Under the pieces are notes generated by a model. It made no database searches. It saw only the letters and a program-made list of their open reading frames with translations, and was not told the origin of the DNA. The position numbers and the translations under genes are program-made. 64,000 bases of DNA from Symsagittifera roscoffensis. Its lineage: Eukaryota > Xenacoelomorpha > Acoela > Convolutidae. This document shows positions 1 to 8,764 of this stretch, piece by piece. Position 1 is the first letter of the stretch; each line of letters starts with the position of its first letter. The stretch is taken from contig NC_087065.1 of assembly GCF_963678635.1 (NCBI RefSeq), positions 67,303,374 through 67,367,373 on the forward strand, in the 5' to 3' direction.

Positions 1-371
1 AATCAAAACTTCGCAAACGCATCAGGTTATTGTTGGAACTTGAACCGTTGGGTGAAAACGTGGAAAAAAAAAATTTTCGAAAAAAAAAAAAATTCGAAAA
101 AAAAAAAAAATTTTGGAAAATTTTCGAAAAAAATCCGAAATTTTCGAAAAAAAAAAAAAAATCTGAAAAAACGCCGGGTTTATTCTTGAAACGTGGTGCA
201 GCTAACTAAACTATTTCAATTGGATAAAATTAGCCGTAGTCCAGACCCGTAGCGTATTATTAAGCAAATCGTCTTACCTTTTGCTACAACCTTGTTAGCT
301 CAGGGTGTTGCGGGAGGTCAGGTCGCGGTTTTGCTTGATTCCCTCCCTCTTAAGTTGATTTAAATCACTAA
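1..371. other. BEL element leader, A-rich stretch
   Basis: No gene is seen. Positions about 65-170 are low-complexity A runs broken by short TTTTCG motifs. A stretch near 192-206 beginning TGGTGCAGC could be a primer binding site, but I find no LTR end just before it. No sequence here is clearly repeated downstream of the BEL ORF, so the 5' LTR is either outside the window or not recognisable. Confidence 0.4.
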
Positions 372-971
372 ATGTTCATACTAGCTGCTAGCTCGCTGCA
401 CCACGCTTTGAAAAAACTGTCCCCCGCTTCGCAAAAGCGTGTATCTCAATCGTGCTTAGCCATTCCCGGGTTAAGTTTCAACCATAACGCAGTGAACGTT
501 CGTAAAACTTGTCAGTATCAACTTGATCACTATCTCTTAAACCGAACCGACATTGTTATTTGGCACGACGTTGTTAATAACTCTATTAGTCGACACCGTA
601 GTAATAACTTTAACGCACTAACTCCTAACGTGCTTAAGAAGGTTCTTTTAAACTATAAACGTAATATTTATGCAATCGTTTACTGTAAACGTGTAGGCAC
701 GGAAGATATATATAGTAAGTTGAAAGAGTCAGGTATATTAGTTATTAACATAGTAACAGACCTGATATCTAGAAGGAAGCAGAACCTCACTGAGTTAGGA
801 CAAAAATACTTAGAACTACACCAGGATCCCTCTCTAGAACTGAAAACGTTTACGATCCTTAGGCGTTATAGCAAGAATTTGAAGTACATTATTTCCAAGA
901 AAAATACTCCTAAGCCAGGAAAACGCAAGCGGCAAGCTAATCGAAACAGAAGAAATGCTGAGCAGCACTAG
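372..971 (+). CDS. accessory ORF upstream of BEL gag, SGNH-like
   Basis: The product has 199 residues and starts at the first ATG after an AT-rich leader. I see a pattern reminiscent of SGNH/GDSL hydrolases. There is a hydrophobic strand followed by AASSLHH (residues 5-11, candidate block I serine), PGLSF (32-36, candidate block II glycine) and IVIWHDVVNNS (61-71, block III region with Asn where GxND is usual). A Rossmann-like strand follows (AIVYCKR, then GILVINIVTD). No clear C-terminal DxxH block is visible, so catalytic activity is doubtful. The last 30 residues are strongly basic and could bind nucleic acid. The ORF is separate from Gag-Pol and precedes it, an unusual position for an extra gene in BEL/Pao. 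The fold assignment is inference from motif order only. Confidence 0.6.
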   Translation: MFILAASSLHHALKKLSPASQKRVSQSCLAIPGLSFNHNAVNVRKTCQYQLDHYLLNRTDIVIWHDVVNNSISRHRSNNFNALTPNVLKKVLLNYKRNIYAIVYCKRVGTEDIYSKLKESGILVINIVTDLISRRKQNLTELGQKYLELHQDPSLELKTFTILRRYSKNLKYIISKKNTPKPGKRKRQANRNRRNAEQH

Positions 972-1135
972 GAAATAAATAAATTGCTTCTCTAAGGTGT
1001 GATATTGTTTAATGAGTCAGAATATAATTTATCAATACTAAATATAAGGTCTTAAATTAATTATTGCCCTTTTTTTCTCTCAAACTGAGCAGTTGAGCGG
1101 TTGAGTAGAAGTGAACAAGTTTAAAAGTAATCAAA

Positions 1136-4100
1136 ATGACAGAACAAATTGAGTTAAAATATCGTCGATTGATGAATGGTCGAACATCACTAGAAAATGA
1201 GCTTTCCGTAGTTCACAGTCGCATAACTGAGAGTTTAGAGGGACCAATTCGGAAAACAAAAATAAACGCCTTAATTGAATCTTGCAAGAGTATTCTCGAA
1301 AAAGCATTAGCTAAAAATGATGAACTTGTGATATTAGCTAATAAAACCGATAACCATAGCAAATTATTAACGGAGTTGGCTGCATGGTGGGATAGGATAG
1401 TTAAAGTTAACGATGAAGTAACTGGTAAGGCTCGCGCTCATATGGAATCTAATCAAGCTTCAGAGGTCTGCGTCAGTGAAACTAGTCGATCAAAAGTTTC
1501 ATCAAAATCGGCAAAATCCGGGTCGAGTAAGCAAAGCTCAATGAAATCATTGACCCCCAGTGAGCGCCGCAAAGAGCTGCTCCTAGCGAAGATGAAGCGA
1601 GAAGAGTTGGAAAAACAACATGAAGCAACCTTAAGACTGAAACAACAGGAAGCCATCATCGAAGAGCAACAGCATTTGATTGAGATGGAACGAAAACAAC
1701 AAGAAATTAAATTTGAAATTGACCGTAAAGAGCAAGAACATCGTTTACGAATCGAAAAAAGTCGGCTTGAAATGGAACGATTAAGCGAAGAAAATCGTAT
1801 TAAAGTAGCTGAAGCAAAAATGGTTGAAACTGAATACCTCGAAGAGTCTGAAATAGATCAGCATCTCGAGCTGGCGTCTTCGGTTGATCGTCGTTCTGAC
1901 AGGGTAAACGATTGGGTTGATCATGCATTAGAAAACCAAAAAGGACCCAAGATAGTTCCGTCTTCTTCAAAGTTTGAAAACTGTATAAATATAGAAAGTG
2001 GTTCGCATCAACACAGAAATGTGTCCACAGCGGAAGCTTCACCTCGACGATCGTTGCCGAATCGGACTTTTGATTGTGATCAACAATGTTATCCCTATCA
2101 ACCAACCGTCTCCTTCAGCGATGGCGATGAAATCAAACACGCTGTATCCACTAATCCTGATCACGAAACGCAGTCGTTGCTTATTTCCAATAACGCTACA
2201 CTTTGCGAAAACAATACATCATCATTTTTTAATCCAGCTGGAACAGCAGCTACCAATACTCCGGTATGCTGTTACTTCTCTGTACCTCATCCTTCGTCGT
2301 CCATTCAACATATCCCCGTCAACAACTTCAATAACGATTCCCGAGTTGTTGGAAACATGCCCGCCATCTCCAATCAATACTCTGGATACACCCCTCATGC
2401 AATTGTGTCACAACCACCTGCAAATTTAATCTGCAGAAATCAAAACTTGCTATCACATAACGTGTATAGCAACCCTGCGTCAGTGAACAATCCGTTTAGC
2501 GGACAGTCTGCCGTTATTAGTCAGCCCAATTTGCCACTAATGTCACAGTGGACACCCGCAGTCACCCAATGTATCACTGGGGTAACAAGTGATGGTAACA
2601 CAAACCCATCAGTTGGTGGTTTTTCATCCGTAACGCCAATATCTCAGCAACAATTCCCCCACGTATCAAGTGGTGGTACCGTTTACTATGGGTTTCCCAA
2701 TCACGACGCATCGGCTGAAAACACTTACATATATCAGCAGCAACCTTTTGCAGCTGATCCTAGCAACACATTGCCGTCGTTGCAACCAGTTCCCCAACCG
2801 CAAGCCGTGACACTGAATGACTTAGTCCAAGCTCTGTCAGTCTCAAAGAAGGATCCCCTTCCAGAATGGAAGCTGGCCCAGTACGATGGCAACCCGCTCC
2901 AATGGCACGAATGGTTTGGCCAATTTTGCAGTACTGTAGACGCAGCGTCCCTAAGTGATGATGTGAAGTTGACTTATTTAAAAACATTAGTCACGGGAAA
3001 AGCTAAGGCAGCCATAGCAGAGTTCGCATACAGTGGAAGAATGTATAAAGATGCTCTGAAAACTCTAGAAAGAAAGTTTGGCCAGCCTCAAAACGTAATT
3101 ACGGCCCACCTTGATAAGTTGTCCAGTTTCCCGCAGCTTCGAATGCACAACTCTGAGAACATCATTAGCTTCTCGATGACCATTTCAAGTCTAGTGGCTG
3201 TCTTTAGGTCTCTTGATTATGAAGAAGATTTGAAAAGCGTCTCTTTGTTAAATCAAGCTCTTTCGAAAATTCCACCAAACATGAGAGAATCGTGGTCACT
3301 TTTTGTCGTGAAACGTAATTGGTCACGCCCCAACCTAATTGACTTTAACAATTGGTTAAAAGATAAAGCAGAAGCTCATGAGCAAATGAAAAATATGCCT
3401 GGAAAACCCAAAGTCGAAGAGCCATCCAAAACTAAAGCTGTAACGAGAGTTTTTGCCTCGACAAGTACAGTTGAGAAAAAGTTTGAATATCCTTCTTGTA
3501 TCCTCTGCAAGGGGAAACATGCCTTGTGGAAGTGTTCTGTGTTTAAGGAGAAAACTCCAACACAACGTGCGAAATTCTCTGCGGAAAATAAATTGTGCTT
3601 CTCCTGCTTACAAGGGAACCACGCATTCCGGCAATGTCCCCGAGCAAAGAAATGCACCAAACCAGGTTGCACTAGCACCCATAATGTACTTCTCCATGGG
3701 GCTGAACGTGTTTTTCCTAGTCGAAATCCGGAAAAAAATGATAGCCATACAAGATCCAACGCTGGTCAACCAAGATCTAATGCAGAGCCGGATAAAGCGA
3801 GCACAAACGCTGATCGAAAATCATTCAGCAAGAATATACCAAACGCAAGTTCGAATCATGCAGACATTAATCCCGTTCCGTTGGATGTAAGTTGCGCAAT
3901 CTCGAACGACCAATCGTCAATCATAACATCGAAAGGGTTACTCCCCATAATCAAACTCCAAGTTTCCACCGATTTCCAGAGTGCTGATTGTTTAACATTG
4001 TGTGACTCAGCATCTAGTCATTCCTGGATATCGGCTAAATTAGTCAAATGTCTGAATCTCTCAGGAAGAGATTTGGATCTCACAGTAAATGGCATTAACA

Positions 4101-7100
4101 CAACGACTGTTGTTAAAACGAAACAAGTTCAGATGAAGGTATCTTCTAACTTCGATGGATTCGAATACATATTCGAATTAACCGCATTTGTCAAGGATGA
4201 ACTTAAAGTCGGTACCGATACCGTCAACATCCCTGCATTACAGAGCAAGTATCCGTACCTTGCTCCCATCAAACCAATTGTGTATAGCTACGCCGATGTA
4301 GACTTAATAATTGGTCAAGACTCCTTCCATGCTATTCGGCCTGAGGAGTATTTCAAGAGTGAGGCCGATCCAAACAAATCGCCCGTCGCGGTTCGCCTTC
4401 CAATAGGCTGGGTCTTGAGCGGCCCAATGCCGACATCTACTGGTTTCCTTTCTACTTGTTTCAAGTGCAATACGGATGATACCGAACTAGCTTGTCAAAT
4501 CAAACGCTGGTATGAAATAGAGTCATACGGAGCCTACAAACAGGTCGATTCCCGTTCAGCCGAAGACAAAAGGGCGGCTAAAATACTTGATTCCTCCACC
4601 GTCCACGATGGATCAAGATACGCTGTAGGTATGCTTTGGGCAGAAGAATCTATCATGTTACCAGATAATTACTATTCCTCTTTGGTTCAGTTAAAATCGT
4701 TGGAGAAACGTTTAGCGAAAGATCCTCACTTAAGGGATCAATACTCAAAAACTATCGAAGATGATTTGAGTAAAGGATACGTGATTCAAGTTCCTCCCCA
4801 TAATTTTTCGAACCGCAGCATACGCGAGTGGTATCTTCCTCACCATCCCGTGGTGAACCCAAACAAACCTGGTAAAGTGAGGCGTGTCCTTAACGGAGCG
4901 TCTAAATTCCACGGTACGTCATTGAACAAATCGTTGCTAGTAGGACCCGACCTACTGCAGAACCTTGTGTTCGTTCTCCTCCGTTTTCGTCAACATCATT
5001 TTGCCGTATCGGCTGACATTGAAGGGATGTTCCTACAAGTCGGCGTCCTTCCAGAGGACCAACCATCTCTTCGTTTTCTGTGGCGGGAGGACCCCACAGC
5101 CGATGTGGTTGTACACCAGTACACCAGACATATATTTGGAGCAAGAGATTCGCCAACGTGTGCAAATTATGCATTGCAACGGACTGCAACGGATAATCAG
5201 GCGATGTTCCCTGACGCAGCGTCCGCAGTTCTAGAGAAATTTTATATGGACGACTACCTTGACTCCTTTGAGGACCCTGATGTTGCATTTAAAATGAGTC
5301 AAGAGTTGATTACTCTGTTAGCTCTAGGTGGTTTTAAATTAACTAAGTTCATAAGTAACGTAACTAAAATTAATAAAGAGTTAAACCCGCCCCAAAGCGC
5401 GCCGCAACAGGAAAGTAAAAATATTGTAACTTGTGGGGATAATTCTTCTCATGTTCTTGGTCTGAAGTGGGACCATATTGACGACACTTTGGTCGTAAGC
5501 CGTCGTGTCAATCGTGAACTTAAAAATTCGATAACACAGCGAACAGTGTTAAGTTTTGTTTCTTCCGTTTTCGACCCCATAGGTCTCGTAGCGCCCTATA
5601 CCGTAAGAGCGCGATTATTGTTGAAAGAAATCTGGCGCATTCATGGTCAACAATGGGATGATCAGCTACCCGTTGATATCAAGACAAAATTTCTTGCCTG
5701 GCACTCTGGTTTGCCATCTCTAGGGAAAATGAGTATAAAGCGCAGCTACTTCTCCGGACCAGTCGATTGGGTTGAGTTACACATGTTCGGTGACAGCTCA
5801 GAAGAAGTTTTTTGTGCTGTAGCTTTTCTTCGCGCCCGTGTGAAAACTTCACTCGAAACACAAGTTGCCTTCGTCTTTGGAAAAGCAAGAGTGGCGCCCA
5901 TGAAAGCGCTTTCCATACCGAAGCTTGAACTGCAGGCCGCGTTACTCGCTACCCGCTTGAAGGAAGATGTCCTCAAAGCTCTAACCATTCCTGTGTCAAA
6001 CACGTTCATGTGGACTGACAGCACCACTGTGCTCCAGTGGTTAAACTCAGGTAGTAAGCAACCCACGTTCGTGGCAAACCGGATTGGAGAGATTCTAGAA
6101 AGTACGACCGTAGACCAGTGGTTTCATGTCTTAAGTGGAGACAACCCTGCTGATACGGGAACCAGAGGAATCTCAGCGGAGTCCTTAAAAACAAGCAGCT
6201 GGGTGAACGGGCCAAGTCTGCTGCAAAGTGGCGAGTGGCCTTTCAAGCCGAGCATAGAAATACTTAAGAAAATCCGCCTGGCTGGTCCCGCTTGTGACCT
6301 CAATGAAGGCTTACAGCAAGCCTCTAATTTTTCAAACGTTGCACTAAATCAAAAACAACCCATTTTATTTGATTGGCAAAAGTTCAGCTCGTTTCGTAAA
6401 CTCCAGCGAGTGGTTGCCTTCATGCTCAGACTTAGTCCGAAACACCGGCACTACCGCACTAAAGTCAAGGAAATAATCGATCCGGTTGAATTAGAAACCG
6501 CCAAACAACGACTTTTGATGATTTCCCAAAAGGAATCTTTTGAAGCGGAATATTTACTCCTATCCTGCAACAAAACCGTCAAAAAGTCTAGTCGTATTGC
6601 ACAGTATGCACCGTTTATGGGTCCTGCATTCCTCATTCGTTCAACTGGGCGAATTCGCCGCCTAGTTGAAACTGAATATGACACAAAACACCCTATAATC
6701 CTTGATGGAAGGCATTCTTTGGTGAAATTGTTCGTAAGTGATATTCATTATCGCTATCAGCACCAGTTCTTAGACTACCTGCGAGCTGTAATTCACTTAG
6801 AGTTCGCAATCTTGAACCTTCGCTCTTTATTGAAGTCCATTGAAGTCCACTGCCTTATATGTAGGAAGCGCAAAGCCAAAACTGTCACACCTATGATGGC
6901 AGAGCTTCCAGTTGAAAGGCTTGGTTACCGCCAGCCTCCCTTCACAAACTGTGGTGTTGATTACTTTGGACCCTTTTACGTCTCAATCAGGAGGAGTTCT
7001 GAAAAACGATGGTGCTTCCTTTTTACATGTATGACCACCAGAGCTGTACATATTGAGATTGTCTCATCCATGGACACGAGTTCGTGTGTAATGGGAATCG

Positions 7101-7852
7101 AAAGATTCATTGCCCGTCGCGGCACTCCATCAGTCATTTGGTCTGATAACGGCACCAATTTTGTGGGAGCCGAGAAAGAACTCTTAAAATGTATTCAGTC
7201 ATGGAACGATCAAGCACCCCCAGAGCTGGCGAAAAAAGGTATTAAGTGGAAATTTAACCCCCCGGCAGCCCCGCATCACGGTGGTTCTTGGGAACGCCTC
7301 GTTCGGTGTTGTAAAAGGGTATTCTACGCAATAATAGGAAGTAGAAAGCTCACTCCCGAAGTCCTTGAAACAACTTTCTGTCTTGTAGAACAATCACTGA
7401 ACGCTCGACCTATAACATCAGTAAGTGCAAGTCCGGATGGTTTCGAGGTGTTAACTCCTAATCATTTTTTGTTAGGCCGAAATGGTACTAGCTTTCCTTC
7501 TCTCTCTTTCCAGGAGCACTTCGACCATCGAAAGCAATATATCCGAGCGCAAAGCTACGCCAACGCAATTTGGAGTCGTTGGCTGCGAGATTATGTGCCA
7601 GCACTAAATAAACGCAGTAAGTGGCACTCCGATAGTGACGTTATTTTAAAAACAGGGGATTTAGTGTGGATTGTTGACGAACGCAGCCCAAGGGGACACT
7701 ACCCTCTGGCTCGTATAAAAACCCTTAATTACGGAAAAGACAACATAGCCCGATCCGCCGTAGTTACCACCCGCTCCGGGGAGCTAACTCGACCGGCCGT
7801 AAAACTCGCACCCGTTTTTGCTCCTTTGGGCGCGGAAGATGTTCGCGCTTAA
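1136..7852 (+). CDS. BEL/Pao Gag-Pol polyprotein
   Basis: An intact 2238-residue polyprotein. Residues about 140-240 are a charged, Q/E/K-rich coiled coil. The Pao-type Gag domain (DUF1759-like) starts near 575 (LPEWKLAQYDGNPLQWHEWF). Cysteine/histidine knuckles lie near 788 and 821. The aspartic protease motif near 955 is LCDSASSHSW, with the DSA variant common in BEL. RT carries YMDD near 1370. RNase H shows MFGDSS near 1550 and WTDSTTVL near 1626. The integrase has an H2C2 finger (about 1869-1912) and a catalytic core with VDYFGPF, WSDNGTNF and a Glu in GGSWERL. A DUF5641-like C-terminal domain follows. No internal stop or frameshift is present, and every catalytic motif I can check is there. 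The protein would make the capsid, copy the RNA and integrate the cDNA. It is possibly still competent, subject to missing LTRs. Confidence 0.95.
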   Translation: MTEQIELKYRRLMNGRTSLENELSVVHSRITESLEGPIRKTKINALIESCKSILEKALAKNDELVILANKTDNHSKLLTELAAWWDRIVKVNDEVTGKARAHMESNQASEVCVSETSRSKVSSKSAKSGSSKQSSMKSLTPSERRKELLLAKMKREELEKQHEATLRLKQQEAIIEEQQHLIEMERKQQEIKFEIDRKEQEHRLRIEKSRLEMERLSEENRIKVAEAKMVETEYLEESEIDQHLELASSVDRRSDRVNDWVDHALENQKGPKIVPSSSKFENCINIESGSHQHRNVSTAEASPRRSLPNRTFDCDQQCYPYQPTVSFSDGDEIKHAVSTNPDHETQSLLISNNATLCENNTSSFFNPAGTAATNTPVCCYFSVPHPSSSIQHIPVNNFNNDSRVVGNMPAISNQYSGYTPHAIVSQPPANLICRNQNLLSHNVYSNPASVNNPFSGQSAVISQPNLPLMSQWTPAVTQCITGVTSDGNTNPSVGGFSSVTPISQQQFPHVSSGGTVYYGFPNHDASAENTYIYQQQPFAADPSNTLPSLQPVPQPQAVTLNDLVQALSVSKKDPLPEWKLAQYDGNPLQWHEWFGQFCSTVDAASLSDDVKLTYLKTLVTGKAKAAIAEFAYSGRMYKDALKTLERKFGQPQNVITAHLDKLSSFPQLRMHNSENIISFSMTISSLVAVFRSLDYEEDLKSVSLLNQALSKIPPNMRESWSLFVVKRNWSRPNLIDFNNWLKDKAEAHEQMKNMPGKPKVEEPSKTKAVTRVFASTSTVEKKFEYPSCILCKGKHALWKCSVFKEKTPTQRAKFSAENKLCFSCLQGNHAFRQCPRAKKCTKPGCTSTHNVLLHGAERVFPSRNPEKNDSHTRSNAGQPRSNAEPDKASTNADRKSFSKNIPNASSNHADINPVPLDVSCAISNDQSSIITSKGLLPIIKLQVSTDFQSADCLTLCDSASSHSWISAKLVKCLNLSGRDLDLTVNGINTTTVVKTKQVQMKVSSNFDGFEYIFELTAFVKDELKVGTDTVNIPALQSKYPYLAPIKPIVYSYADVDLIIGQDSFHAIRPEEYFKSEADPNKSPVAVRLPIGWVLSGPMPTSTGFLSTCFKCNTDDTELACQIKRWYEIESYGAYKQVDSRSAEDKRAAKILDSSTVHDGSRYAVGMLWAEESIMLPDNYYSSLVQLKSLEKRLAKDPHLRDQYSKTIEDDLSKGYVIQVPPHNFSNRSIREWYLPHHPVVNPNKPGKVRRVLNGASKFHGTSLNKSLLVGPDLLQNLVFVLLRFRQHHFAVSADIEGMFLQVGVLPEDQPSLRFLWREDPTADVVVHQYTRHIFGARDSPTCANYALQRTATDNQAMFPDAASAVLEKFYMDDYLDSFEDPDVAFKMSQELITLLALGGFKLTKFISNVTKINKELNPPQSAPQQESKNIVTCGDNSSHVLGLKWDHIDDTLVVSRRVNRELKNSITQRTVLSFVSSVFDPIGLVAPYTVRARLLLKEIWRIHGQQWDDQLPVDIKTKFLAWHSGLPSLGKMSIKRSYFSGPVDWVELHMFGDSSEEVFCAVAFLRARVKTSLETQVAFVFGKARVAPMKALSIPKLELQAALLATRLKEDVLKALTIPVSNTFMWTDSTTVLQWLNSGSKQPTFVANRIGEILESTTVDQWFHVLSGDNPADTGTRGISAESLKTSSWVNGPSLLQSGEWPFKPSIEILKKIRLAGPACDLNEGLQQASNFSNVALNQKQPILFDWQKFSSFRKLQRVVAFMLRLSPKHRHYRTKVKEIIDPVELETAKQRLLMISQKESFEAEYLLLSCNKTVKKSSRIAQYAPFMGPAFLIRSTGRIRRLVETEYDTKHPIILDGRHSLVKLFVSDIHYRYQHQFLDYLRAVIHLEFAILNLRSLLKSIEVHCLICRKRKAKTVTPMMAELPVERLGYRQPPFTNCGVDYFGPFYVSIRRSSEKRWCFLFTCMTTRAVHIEIVSSMDTSSCVMGIERFIARRGTPSVIWSDNGTNFVGAEKELLKCIQSWNDQAPPELAKKGIKWKFNPPAAPHHGGSWERLVRCCKRVFYAIIGSRKLTPEVLETTFCLVEQSLNARPITSVSASPDGFEVLTPNHFLLGRNGTSFPSLSFQEHFDHRKQYIRAQSYANAIWSRWLRDYVPALNKRSKWHSDSDVILKTGDLVWIVDERSPRGHYPLARIKTLNYGKDNIARSAVVTTRSGELTRPAVKLAPVFAPLGAEDVRA

Positions 7853-8538
7853 ATTAATGACGTCATTATAGCGCGAAAGTGAAAAAGCTAAAATTAGATT
7901 TGCTTAGACAAAAGGCCTTGAAAAACTACTGGTTTGTCCGATTAAGGTCAGTTTGCCATCAAAATGTTTATAGATTTTTGAGATTGTTGAAAACCGTATT
8001 GCTAAAATGCTAACCGAAAATGTTAAACTGATTGTTGTCATATATTACTTACTCTTCATATTATCTGTTAAGTTGCCGATAATTTACAGATTTTGAAGCA
8101 GGTTTTTGTAGATCTTACAGGATACGAGAGTGCGGCACATTAGAGAAACTAAGGTTTTGGTTGAAGCCCAAATTTCGATATTTTGAAATTACCTATTTGC
8201 CACATCAATAACAAAAAATTAAAAACTATCAAACATGTGCCTCCAGCTTTAGCTGAGCCCCTATTTTTCAATTTTTTCCGAATACCACGGCAGATCATAA
8301 AACGATGACAATATATAACAAATTTTTGATCATATAACAAATTTTTCTGCATTTTNNNNNNNNNNNNNNNNNNNNNNNTCTTAAAACAGAACATTTGTTT
8401 CGTAGCTTTTAGCTCAAATAAGGACAAAAAGCAGGACGTTAAATGACTTGGAATAAAATGGCTCTTGGCGTGTTGAATTGGCGTGTTTTGAAAGCAGTGG
8501 CAGCCATTTATGGTTTTTCTTCTAAAAGTTAAGCTTAC
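7853..8538. other. non-coding stretch between BEL ORF and host gene
   Basis: AT-rich, no convincing gene. It should hold the 3' UTR and any 3' LTR of the BEL element, but I recognise neither. A 23-base assembly gap lies inside. Confidence 0.5.
8356..8378. other. assembly gap (23 N)
   Basis: A run of N. The short non-round length suggests an estimated gap. Confidence 0.99.
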
Positions 8539-8764
8539 CTTTCTCAGTGGGCTCGCCTTTGAACTGATTGTCGGCCATCTCTCCCTTCAGACTATTCTGA
8601 TTGTCTTTTTCTGCAGTTGACACAGTGGATAGTGTGAGCACTCCTCCCCCGTGTGATCCTGTGCTGGATGCATTGTCTGGCACTATCTGGTAGTTGTACT
8701 CTATTCCAGAGTTGGACATCATCGTTATCATCCTCAATCCGCTATTCGAATCAGTGCCACTTGG
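8539..8764 (-). CDS. host gene exon (most downstream seen)
   Basis: Minus-strand exon with an acceptor AG at 8765-8766 and a good donor GTAAGC just below 8539. It opens in phase 0 with PSGTDSNSGLRM and ends GEPTEKG. The product is Ser/Gly/Asn/Lys-rich and probably disordered. Further downstream exons are expected but not found before the BEL element. Confidence 0.7.

Larger units (their letters stand above)
372..7852 (+). mobile_element. BEL/Pao LTR retrotransposon, internal region
   Basis: The internal region has two ORFs in the same orientation: a 199-residue accessory ORF, then after 164 bases a single uninterrupted Gag-Pol of 2238 residues. Domain order (Gag, zinc knuckles, protease, RT, RNase H, integrase, C-terminal extension) is that of BEL/Pao. 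I could not match an LTR pair across 1-371 and 7853-8150, so the element's ends are undefined. The unbroken ORF suggests a recent insertion. Confidence 0.9.
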
